Assembly: GCA_903957805.1 (NCBI GenBank)
Contig: CAJBQQ010000047.1
Location: 1-9,948 of the forward strand
Length of the DNA: 9,948 nt
DNA from: an uncultured Pseudomonadota bacterium
GTDB taxonomy: Bacteria > Pseudomonadota > Gammaproteobacteria > Burkholderiales > Nitrosomonadaceae
Direction of reading: 5' to 3'
Shown: positions 1-5,761 of the stretch, one piece after another
How the letters are laid out: the number at the start of each line of letters is the position of its first letter
Position numbering within the stretch: position 1 is the stretch's first letter
The notes under the pieces: generated by a model
The model's database searches: none
Told to the model about the DNA's origin: nothing
The model's input: only the letters and a program-made list of their open reading frames with translations
Program-made: the position numbers and the translations under genes

Positions 1-851
1 GGCGAAACAATATTGACTGTTGATCCGATGGCAACACCGCCCGCTAGAGCCGCATTAGCCATATCGACCATTGAGGTCTTACCCTTATGAAAGTATGAGC
101 TAAGAAAGTAGGTGCTGATGGTCGCTCCGCAAAGCGCGAGCACGGTATTGACCACGGTCTGAGGCATCTCCTCAAAGGGAACGATGGCCGCTGCGAAGCT
201 TGGCCAGAAGAGCCACAGAACCATTGACCCGAGCATCGCAAAGCGATCGGACGTGGCATCCGACTCGATCGGTTGACTGCGCTGCAACTCGGTGGTCAGC
301 GCAATGGATAGGCCCAACCCAAAGTACGCTCCAAAGGCGTGGATGATGACTGAGCCTGCCGTATCCTGGAACCCCTTTGTGAATCCTAATGCGCCGTCCA
401 GCACCAGATACTCATTCATCAGGTATGCCGGAATCAGAAAGATCGCCAGCAATGCGTATTGAAAAACTCGCAGACGTCCGAGCACTGCCCCCATGGCGAT
501 CAGTGCAGATGCTACTGCGAATTCGGCGAACATTAATGCCTGAACTGTATTCGGGGCGATCTCGTGGCCCATTATTCCATTCGCTCTGAGCAGTATATAC
601 AGAGGAAGCCCCACTGCAACCACCAGATAGGTTCCCGTCGTGGCGCCGAATCCGTATCGACGAACGAACACCATCAGAAAACCAAATCCCACTAATAGCA
701 TGGCCAGGATATGGATGACAAAGTTGTACTGGGATACTTGCCGAGCTTCACTCAGCTCGGGAACAGCCGCCCCCTCACTCGCCCAAGCGCTGAAACAAAA
801 TAAAAAAAGATTCGCTACAACAGACAGCGCCATGCAGAGGCTTCTTTTCAT
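1..851 (-). CDS. Rh-type ammonium/ammonia channel, partial (C-terminus off the left edge)
   Basis: Inner-membrane channel of the Amt/Mep/Rh superfamily that conducts ammonia/ammonium. I translated the minus frame by hand: 283 codons from ATG (851-849) run without a stop to the window edge; family members have about 400 residues, so roughly a third is missing. Residues 1-25 look like a cleavable signal peptide (KR, hydrophobic run, SAWAS). Several hydrophobic helices follow. Key residues seen: Asp163 and His171 in QDTAGSVIIHAFGAYFGL, the positions of the conserved Asp and first pore His of this family; the DATSDRFAMLGSMVLWLFWPSF stretch near 198-219 (two clear blocks, DATSDRF and MVLWLFWPSF); and DMANAALAGGVAIGST near 263-278. 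These blocks match Nitrosomonas Rh50 as I remember it, rather than classical AmtB. The second pore His lies beyond the edge. A good ribosome site (GGGGAG, 6 bases upstream) supports the start. No glnK-like gene lies upstream of it. Confidence 0.88.
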   Translation of the reverse strand, partial: MKRSLCMALSVVANLFLFCFSAWASEGAAVPELSEARQVSQYNFVIHILAMLLVGFGFLMVFVRRYGFGATTGTYLVVAVGLPLYILLRANGIMGHEIAPNTVQALMFAEFAVASALIAMGAVLGRLRVFQYALLAIFLIPAYLMNEYLVLDGALGFTKGFQDTAGSVIIHAFGAYFGLGLSIALTTELQRSQPIESDATSDRFAMLGSMVLWLFWPSFAAAIVPFEEMPQTVVNTVLALCGATISTYFLSSYFHKGKTSMVDMANAALAGGVAIGSTVNIVS

Positions 852-913
852 TTGCGTCTCCCCATTCACAATAATTATTTGGCCTACACCGATTCAGAGT
901 GTGTACCTCGTTG

Positions 914-938
914 GCCATAAATACAATAGGGTTATGGC
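914..938. promoter_or_regulatory. Dyad GCCATAA-N11-TTATGGC before the Rh gene
   Basis: Perfect 7-base inverted repeat: GCCATAA at 914-920 and TTATGGC at 932-938, separated by 11 bases. The half-sites are about two helical turns apart overall, as in many dimeric repressor or activator sites. It lies 63-87 bases upstream of the Rh start codon. The regulator is unknown, and the role is inferred from symmetry and position only. Confidence 0.35.
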
Positions 939-941
939 ATA

Positions 942-966
942 TAACTTTCCCCGGCCAAGAAAGTTA
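942..966. promoter_or_regulatory. Dyad TAACTTTC-N9-GAAAGTTA before the Rh gene
   Basis: Perfect 8-base inverted repeat: TAACTTTC at 942-949 and GAAAGTTA at 959-966, with a GC-rich 9-base centre. No T-tract follows on either strand, so it does not look like a terminator. Its place 91-115 bases upstream of the Rh start fits an operator or activator site. It sits next to the dyad at 914-938, giving two differently spaced symmetric elements in tandem. The function is inferred. Confidence 0.4.
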
Positions 967-1140
967 ACCCACTCTCCAAGAGGGCCAGACGATAGATATA
1001 TGGAAGAGTGAGGTTTCTTTATCAATACATAAAGTTACATATACGCATGATCTGCCAAGAACCAATGGATAACGACTTGACCAGCTATTTCAGGGAGGGA
1101 GTTTATTCAGAATCTGATGATCGGTATCACATTTATTGCG

Positions 1141-1180
1141 ATGAACAAAAACAAACGGCCACCGAGTTTCGGTGGCCGTT
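1141..1180 (-). terminator. Rho-independent terminator, minus strand
   Basis: A perfect 12-base stem, AACGGCCACCGA (1154-1165) and TCGGTGGCCGTT (1169-1180), closes a 3-base loop. Read on the minus strand it is followed by a T-rich run (TGTTTTTGTT). On the plus strand it is followed by CCTTGAAG, which is a poor tail. It therefore most likely ends transcription of the minus gene at 1318-1917, about 138 bases downstream of that stop, and isolates the Rh gene. Confidence 0.8.
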
Positions 1181-1317
1181 CCTTGAAGACTGAATCATTG
1201 ATGACGACTAACTTCAGAAAATCTTGTGTCCTCTAAGAACCAACACAATTCTTGCGAACTTCTGACCGGAGCGAGTCCGAGGTGCAACTCTAATATCCCC
1301 TTGGATTACTTTTTGAG

Positions 1318-1917
1318 TTACGACTTGGTACCTGGCTTACGACGACGTAACCATAAGAAAGCACCGATACCGGCTGCGGCCAAAAATACGGCAGCCTCCA
1401 TCAAGCCAGGGCCCGAACCATGGCTCCCGTGCCCACCACCCTCACCAACTGTGAGTGGGATACGGACCTTCTCCTTCATCGCCCCATCCTCCTCTGTTTC
1501 CAGCAGCACGACATACTGACCGAGGTCAGCCATGTTGACCTCTCCGAGCGAGATGCTCCCGGATGGGTATATCTTTGGCGGGAGGGATAGTACCTCATGT
1601 CCATTCGGACCGTGGCCTTCCATCACTACCCGTACAGCCAGCGGAAGCTTCCGTGACTCGGGCTCATTCAAGTCCACTGACATGAGTATGATCCCAGTTG
1701 CCGGTATTTGCTGGCAGAACGCGTGCATCGGAGGGATGTCCCCCTTCGGTTTCTCATAGGCGCTGAAATTTACAGAGAAGGCTCCACCCTTGATGACACA
1801 ATCACCCGAATGGTGACCCTCATGGGCAAGCATCAGCTGCGCATGGGCCGGTAACGTCACCAGCATTATCAGTACCGCCCAACCCAGCCGCTCAGCCCAT
1901 CCAGATACTCTGTTCAT
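1318..1917 (-). CDS. Secreted His-containing protein with C-terminal membrane anchor, function unknown
   Basis: I do not recognise this 199-residue protein. Residues 1-26 form a signal peptide (hydrophobic core WAVLIMLVTLPAHA, likely cut after Ala26). The mature part starts with HEGHHSGDC, so His32, His35, His36 and Cys40 cluster at its N-terminus. MHAFC (64-68) gives Met64, His65 and Cys68, and more His occur at 102 and 107. Residues about 75-157 alternate in a beta-strand pattern with GQYVVLLE near the end, suggesting one Ig-like or CopC-like beta domain. A Gly/His linker (GGGHGSHGSG, about 160-169) leads to a single membrane helix (172-190) and an RRRK stop-transfer cluster. Inferred topology: domain in the periplasm, held in the inner membrane by its tail. 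The His/Met/Cys content suggests metal binding, perhaps copper, but this is unproven. The start is supported by GGAG 5 bases before ATG. It is transcribed alone and ends in the terminator at 1141-1180. Confidence 0.8.
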   Translation of the reverse strand: MNRVSGWAERLGWAVLIMLVTLPAHAQLMLAHEGHHSGDCVIKGGAFSVNFSAYEKPKGDIPPMHAFCQQIPATGIILMSVDLNEPESRKLPLAVRVVMEGHGPNGHEVLSLPPKIYPSGSISLGEVNMADLGQYVVLLETEEDGAMKEKVRIPLTVGEGGGHGSHGSGPGLMEAAVFLAAAGIGAFLWLRRRKPGTKS

Positions 1918-2213
1918 AACATCTCCGTATTAATACCAAGTTAATCGTATGCCCGGTGGTTTTACCTAGACAGATCGCTTGCCAAATACTCAGTGTGGCC
2001 ATGTGCTGACTCGCACAGTGATCCGATCGCCGAGAAGATTCTGAGTGGAAGTAGCCTAGCATTAATATGCAGATGCCCCACCGACCGAAATCTTTATGTC
2101 AATCAGCAGGACAGAGAGCCCGTGCCGATGCATAGAACAGCCAAGACCCGGGATTGTATAACAAACTATCCGAGAATAGGAAGCCGCATAGTCATGAGTA
2201 TCACTGGATCGGT

Positions 2214-2244
2214 TTGACCTGTTTATATGCTTTAGTTTTATAAA
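2214..2244 (+). promoter_or_regulatory. Candidate distal sigma-70 promoter of dksA
   Basis: TTGACC (2214-2219, 5 of 6 to consensus) and TATAAA (2239-2244, 5 of 6) are separated by 19 bases, a little longer than the ideal 17. Transcription would start near 2251 and leave a leader of about 160 bases before the dksA ATG. This is visual pattern matching only. Confidence 0.35.
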
Positions 2245-2325
2245 ATTACCTCTGCCTATCTTGTCTAGAGAGACTCCATAGAGCGCAAGCTATTCAAGTC
2301 TTCTGCGTGTAGGCAACATGTACCA

Positions 2326-2354
2326 TTTAAAGAGAGGCACACTTGCTGTACAAT
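2326..2354 (+). promoter_or_regulatory. Candidate proximal sigma-70 promoter of dksA
   Basis: TTTAAA (2326-2331, 4 of 6) and TACAAT (2349-2354, 5 of 6) have the ideal 17-base spacing. Transcription would start near 2361, giving a leader of about 50 bases. The box at 2349-2354 overlaps the upstream in-frame ATG at 2353, which would put that ATG outside the transcript. Confidence 0.45.
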
Positions 2355-2412
2355 GTTTTTTCTGGTATTAAACCGTCCTCGCACCAGCGCAGAAATCAAA
2401 AAGGGTCCAAAG

Positions 2413-2838
2413 ATGCCGCAAGAGTCACTCCGTAAACAGGCTGCTCCTTACCTACCGAAAAAAGGAGAGAGCTACATGAGCCCCAAGCAGCTCATGCATT
2501 TCCGTAAGATACTGGAAGGCATGAAGATTGAGTTGGGGCAAGATATTGACCGCACAGTTCACACCATGCAGGATGAAGCCACGATCTTCGCCGACCCCAA
2601 TGACCGAGCCAGTCAAGAGTCTGATATCGCGTTGGAACTACGTAACCGCGATCGCGAACGTAAGCTCATCAAGAAAATCGATGAGACTATCGCAATGATA
2701 GAAACGGAAGACTATGGTTACTGCAATAGCTGCGGAATTGAGATTGGCCTGAAACGACTAGAGGCACGTCCTACCGCTACGCTCTGCATAGACTGCAAGA
2801 CACTCGACGAGATAAGAGAGAAGCAAATAGCTAAGTAG
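2413..2838 (+). CDS. dksA: RNA polymerase-binding transcription factor DksA
   Basis: DksA binds RNA polymerase in the secondary channel and, with ppGpp, lowers rRNA transcription and activates amino-acid biosynthesis promoters. With the start chosen here it has 141 residues; E. coli DksA has 151. The coiled-coil covers about 25-95. Its tip carries DPNDRA (61-66), which keeps the two Asp (61, 64) and the Ala (66) needed for activity. The block ELRNRDRERKLIKKI follows. A C4 zinc finger is formed by Cys104, Cys107, Cys125 and Cys128 (YCNSCG and LCIDC), so this is the zinc-containing type. The ending TLDEIREKQ is typical. The frame is open 20 codons further up to an ATG at 2353, but AAGGG (2401-2405) lies 7 bases before the ATG at 2413, and the upstream ATG overlaps a promoter-like box. 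It is monocistronic and convergent with pnp. Confidence 0.95.
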   Translation: MPQESLRKQAAPYLPKKGESYMSPKQLMHFRKILEGMKIELGQDIDRTVHTMQDEATIFADPNDRASQESDIALELRNRDRERKLIKKIDETIAMIETEDYGYCNSCGIEIGLKRLEARPTATLCIDCKTLDEIREKQIAK

Positions 2839-2869
2839 GGTCGTCTCGCAGATAGTTTACGTTTAACTT

Positions 2870-2907
2870 AAAAAAAGCCCCGTATCTTACGATACGGGGC
2901 TTTTTTT
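2870..2907. terminator. Bidirectional Rho-independent terminator between dksA and pnp
   Basis: A 10-base perfect stem, GCCCCGTATC (2877-2886) and GATACGGGGC (2891-2900), closes the loop TTAC. It is flanked by seven A (2870-2876) and seven T (2901-2907), so a U-tract follows the hairpin on either strand. It lies 38 bases after the dksA stop and 36 bases after the pnp stop and serves both convergent genes. Confidence 0.93.
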
Positions 2908-2936
2908 AATCACACCTTCAAGTGGTAACTACCTCA

Positions 2937-5048
2937 CTACGAGGCCGCGTCACCCTCAACAGTTTCGCTGTTAACTGCCTTCATACTAAGACGTAAACGT
3001 CCCTTTTCGTCAGCCTCCAGCACCTTAACACGGACCGCCTGACCTTCCTTAAGGTGATCAGAAACATTGTTGACTCGCTCATTAGCAATCTGGGAGATAT
3101 GCAGCAGTCCATCCTTACCCGGAAGGACACTGACAATTGCGCCAAAGTCCAAGAGCTTCAGTACCGTACCATCGTATATCCTGCCCACCTCTACCTCAGC
3201 AGTAATATCTTCGATACGCTTTCTCGCCAGTTCACCACCCTCGGCGCTGATGCAGGCGATCATGACAACTCCATCGTCAGTGATGTCAATGGTCGTTCCG
3301 GTCTCCTCGGTCAGTGCACGGATTACCGCACCACCCTTACCAATCACGTCCCGAATCTTCTCCGGATTAATTTTGATTTTGATGATGCGCGGAGCGTGCT
3401 CTGAGATTTCCTCACGTGTTGAAGGCAATGCCTTCTTCATAATTTCCAGGATATGCATACGCCCCTCTTTGGCTTGAACCAGAGCAGCATGCATGATCTC
3501 CTTGGTAATTCCCTGAATCTTTATATCCATCTGCAGCGCAGTGATACCGCGATCGGTGCCGGCAACTTTAAAGTCCATATCACCCAGGTGGTCCTCATCT
3601 CCAAGAATATCGGTCAGCACTGCAAACCGATTACCCTCCTTAATCAGTCCCATCGCGATACCTGCCACATGTGCCTTCAACGGTACGCCCGCATCCATTA
3701 ATGCCAAGCACCCGCCACAAACAGATGCCATGGAACTGGAGCCATTGGACTCAGTAACTTCAGACACAACCCGCAGTGAGTAACCGAACTCCTCAGCAGA
3801 GGGCAGTACCGCTATTAACGCGCGCTTAGCAAGTCGTCCATGGCCGATTTCTCGACGCTTGGGTGTGCCCACCCGCCCGGTCTCGCCGGTAGCATACGGG
3901 GGCATGTTGTAGTGCAACATGAATCGGTCCGTATAGTCCCCTTGCAACGCATCGATTCTCTGTTCATCTCGGCCCGTTCCCAAGGTGGCTATTACCAGCG
4001 CCTGAGTCTCCCCTCGGGTAAAAAGAGCAGATCCATGTGTTCGTGGTAGTACTCCATTCCGGATAGTGATGGGCCGCACGGTGCGGGTATCACGTCCATC
4101 GATCCGCGGTTCGCCATCAAGAATCCGTGACCGTACAATCTTTGACTCAAGCGCAAAACAAACTTCCTTAACTGCCTGTCCATCCGGCCCGTTCTCAGTG
4201 CCAACTCCAATCTCAGTAAAGACCCGTTTCCAGATTTTATCTATTGTCTCTGACCGTGCTTGCTTTTGCTTTAGCTGGAATGCTGCACACAGATCCGGCT
4301 CTGCCAGCTTGGCGATTCTTTCAGCTAAGGCGACGTCTCTTTCAGCTGGCACCCAATCCCAAGCAGTTACACCCGCCTCGTCAGCCAGTTCATTAATTGC
4401 ATTGACCACCGATTGAAGTTGTTGGTGGCCAAACATGACCGCACCCAGCATCACATCTTCCGGCAACTCAGATGCCTCAGACTCAACCATTAGTACCGCT
4501 TGCTGTGTCCCCGCTACTACCAGATTCAGTTGGGTCTGTTTCAGTTCGGTCGCGGTTGGGTTGAGTACATAGCCACCATCAATATAGCCAACTCGAGCAG
4601 CGCCAATTGGTCCGCCGAAGGGAATGCCAGAAAGAACCAGTGCTGCGGAAGCGCCGATCATTGCCGGGATATCTGAATCAACTTCGCTATCGGATGATAA
4701 GACCGTGGCAACGATCTGTACTTCATTATAAAAATTGTCGGGGAATAGCGGGCGGATGGGGCGATCAATCAGGCGGGATGTAAGTATTTCTTTTTCAGAA
4801 GGGCGCCCTTCACGCTTAAAGAAACTGCCGGGTATTTTACCAGCGGCATAAGTTCTCTCTTGATAGTCCACGGTCAGAGGGAAGAAGTCTTGTCCTGGCT
4901 TGGCGTTTTTTGCGCCCACCACAGTAACCAGCACCACGGTGTCATCCATTGTCACCATCACCGCGCCATGTGCTTGCCGTGCAATCTCGCCGGTTTCTAG
5001 TGTGAGTTGATGGCGTCCGTAGGAGATACTTTTCTTGATCGGTTTCAA
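2937..5048 (-). CDS. pnp: Polyribonucleotide nucleotidyltransferase (PNPase)
   Basis: Trimeric 3'-5' phosphorolytic exoribonuclease that releases nucleoside diphosphates and works in the RNA degradosome and mRNA decay. It has 703 residues, against 711 in E. coli. Order: first RNase PH domain (about 1-215), helical linker, second RNase PH domain (about 310-545), KH domain (about 553-615, loop GKGG at 570-573) and S1 domain (about 619-690). Active-site residues are present at the E. coli numbers: Asp486, Asp492 and Lys494 in DEDHLGDMDFK, and the phosphate-binding GSSSM at 436-440. The start codon is TTG (5048-5046). AAGGA lies 7 bases upstream, an in-frame TAG lies five codons upstream, and MKPIKKSISYG aligns with the family N-terminus. 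From memory E. coli pnp also begins with UUG. It follows rpsO by 107 bases, probably in one transcript. Confidence 0.97.
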   Translation of the reverse strand: MKPIKKSISYGRHQLTLETGEIARQAHGAVMVTMDDTVVLVTVVGAKNAKPGQDFFPLTVDYQERTYAAGKIPGSFFKREGRPSEKEILTSRLIDRPIRPLFPDNFYNEVQIVATVLSSDSEVDSDIPAMIGASAALVLSGIPFGGPIGAARVGYIDGGYVLNPTATELKQTQLNLVVAGTQQAVLMVESEASELPEDVMLGAVMFGHQQLQSVVNAINELADEAGVTAWDWVPAERDVALAERIAKLAEPDLCAAFQLKQKQARSETIDKIWKRVFTEIGVGTENGPDGQAVKEVCFALESKIVRSRILDGEPRIDGRDTRTVRPITIRNGVLPRTHGSALFTRGETQALVIATLGTGRDEQRIDALQGDYTDRFMLHYNMPPYATGETGRVGTPKRREIGHGRLAKRALIAVLPSAEEFGYSLRVVSEVTESNGSSSMASVCGGCLALMDAGVPLKAHVAGIAMGLIKEGNRFAVLTDILGDEDHLGDMDFKVAGTDRGITALQMDIKIQGITKEIMHAALVQAKEGRMHILEIMKKALPSTREEISEHAPRIIKIKINPEKIRDVIGKGGAVIRALTEETGTTIDITDDGVVMIACISAEGGELARKRIEDITAEVEVGRIYDGTVLKLLDFGAIVSVLPGKDGLLHISQIANERVNNVSDHLKEGQAVRVKVLEADEKGRLRLSMKAVNSETVEGDAAS

Positions 5049-5130
5049 TTGGCTATCCTTTTTCTATGAAAGCACTGACGTTCTGTGCCCGGTTGTCCCA
5101 TGCAACACGCGGCCCACATTATTGCTAGCC

Positions 5131-5154
5131 GTTCCCCCGCTCAGAGGGGGCCGG
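5131..5154 (-). other. Intercistronic hairpin between rpsO and pnp
   Basis: On the transcript, CCCCC (from 5150-5146) pairs with GGGGG (from 5138-5134) around a 7-base loop, starting 5 bases after the rpsO stop. No U-tract follows, so it is unlikely to be a full terminator. In E. coli the rpsO-pnp spacer carries a leaky terminator and an RNase III processing site that serve pnp autoregulation. An analogous role here is only inferred from position. Confidence 0.45.
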
Positions 5155-5155
5155 T

Positions 5156-5425
5156 CTACTTCCGAAGACCCAAACGCTCGATCAATGTCCGATAGCTATC
5201 GACACTTCTGCTCTTAAGATAATCGAGTAATTTACGGCGGCGATTTACCATCCGTAATAACCCGCGACGGGAATGGTGGTCCTTAACATGGGCCTTGAAA
5301 TGGCCAGTCAATTCATTAATGCGGGTAGTTAACAGCGCTACCTGCACCTCAGGAGAGCCGGTATCACCAACAGCCCTTTGATAACTGAGCACCACCTGCG
5401 CTTTTTGATCGGTTGTGACTGGCAT
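5156..5425 (-). CDS. rpsO: 30S ribosomal protein S15
   Basis: Primary 16S rRNA-binding protein of the small-subunit platform. With the start chosen here it has 89 residues, the length of E. coli S15. Family blocks: DTGSPEVQVALLT near 20-32, INELTGHF, the rRNA-binding DHHSRRGLLRMV (about 48-59), RRRKLLDYL and the ending LIERLGLRK. The frame is open 14 codons further upstream, but that segment overlaps the predicted -10 box, and GGAG lies 9 bases before the ATG at 5425. It is the first gene of the rpsO-pnp pair. In many Proteobacteria truB lies directly upstream; here the divergent ilvB does. Confidence 0.97.
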   Translation of the reverse strand: MPVTTDQKAQVVLSYQRAVGDTGSPEVQVALLTTRINELTGHFKAHVKDHHSRRGLLRMVNRRRKLLDYLKSRSVDSYRTLIERLGLRK

Positions 5426-5465
5426 ATGTATATTCTCCAATAAATGCCTGATGCGAAAGGCGGAC

Positions 5466-5495
5466 ATTCTACCCTTTAATGGGGGGAACTCTCAA
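5466..5495 (-). promoter_or_regulatory. Sigma-70 promoter of rpsO-pnp
   Basis: On the minus strand TTGAGA (5495-5490, 5 of 6) and TAGAAT (5471-5466, 5 of 6) are separated by 18 bases. Transcription would start near 5459 and give a leader of about 34 bases. That short leader leaves limited room for an S15-binding autoregulatory structure, although it could use the start of the coding region. Confidence 0.65.
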
Positions 5496-5761
5496 GTAAC
5501 TCGCTTAATTTATTTCGACGCTGGGGATGCTCCTAAAATAAATGGCATTCAACCCGGCCTGAAAAAACGCGGTCCCAGCGTTAACTAGTCCGCTCACATC
5601 GAGACCAAGACCCGCGCGTGACGCTGTCACCCTGCGTCGAGTCTACTCATTTTCTGGAAAATTGGACAGGGCTAGGGGTTGACCAAAGATCGACTAACCG
5701 TTACTGTCCTTAGTTCTGCGCATCGCATCATTGATGTCTAACATTAGGAATAGCTTAAGGT
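5496..5761. other. Control region upstream of ilvB (no gene)
   Basis: The rpsO-ilvB spacer, 5426-5761, has no gene, tRNA or recognisable truB remnant. I looked for a leader peptide rich in Val, Leu or Ile codons followed by a terminator, as in E. coli ilvB and ilvGMEDA, and for a T-box. Neither is visible. It does hold an 8-base inverted repeat with a long loop (ACGCTGGG at 5518-5525, CCCAGCGT at 5574-5581) and a tight dyad at 5618-5630. A TTGACC at 5679-5684 could be a -35 box for ilvB, but the matching -10 is poor. Confidence 0.5.
5618..5630. promoter_or_regulatory. Dyad GTGAC-GCT-GTCAC upstream of ilvB
   Basis: Perfect 5-base inverted repeat with a 3-base centre, 132 bases before the ilvB start and about 120 bases upstream of the rpsO promoter. 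The spacing is compact enough for a dimeric regulator. Such a short dyad can occur by chance, so the role is speculative. Confidence 0.25.

Larger units (their letters stand above)
852..1153. other. Gene-free region upstream of the Rh channel gene
   Basis: This 300-base stretch lies between the Rh start and the terminator at 1154-1180. Short open frames here lack ribosome sites and recognisable content, and one of them runs through the terminator hairpin. It must hold the Rh promoter on the minus strand. I see no strong -35/-10 pair, only AT-rich candidates around 930-970. The region also holds two dyads, listed separately. Confidence 0.6.
1918..2412. other. Gene-free region between the anchored protein and dksA
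   Basis: This divergent spacer of almost 500 bases must hold the minus promoter of the gene at 1318-1917 and the dksA promoter(s). One plus frame at 1993-2217 opens here, but it has no ribosome site, no hydrophobic or domain pattern and no familiar motif, so I do not call it. I found no tRNA cloverleaf, repeat array or insertion-sequence end. Confidence 0.55.

Noticed and set aside
640..1011. Plus-strand open frame of 123 codons
   Set aside because: It lies mostly opposite the well-supported Rh gene and has no ribosome site or domain pattern; it is an antisense shadow running into the spacer.
1008..1193. Plus-strand open frame of 61 codons
   Set aside because: Its 3' part reads through the terminator stem at 1154-1180, it has no ribosome site, and its translation resembles nothing I know.
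1993..2217. Plus-strand open frame of 74 codons in the dksA upstream region
   Set aside because: No ribosome site or hydrophobic pattern, mixed composition, and it ends at the candidate dksA promoter. Chance is the simplest explanation, though transcript data could revive it.
3067..3477. Long plus-strand open frames opposite pnp
   Set aside because: They are antisense to the S1/KH-coding part of pnp, whose protein sequence is fully conserved; they reflect its codon use.
5679..5707. TTGACC-N17-TACTGT as the ilvB promoter
   Set aside because: The -35 box is good (5 of 6) but the -10 box matches only 3 of 6, so I do not list it as a feature; the true promoter may be activator-dependent.
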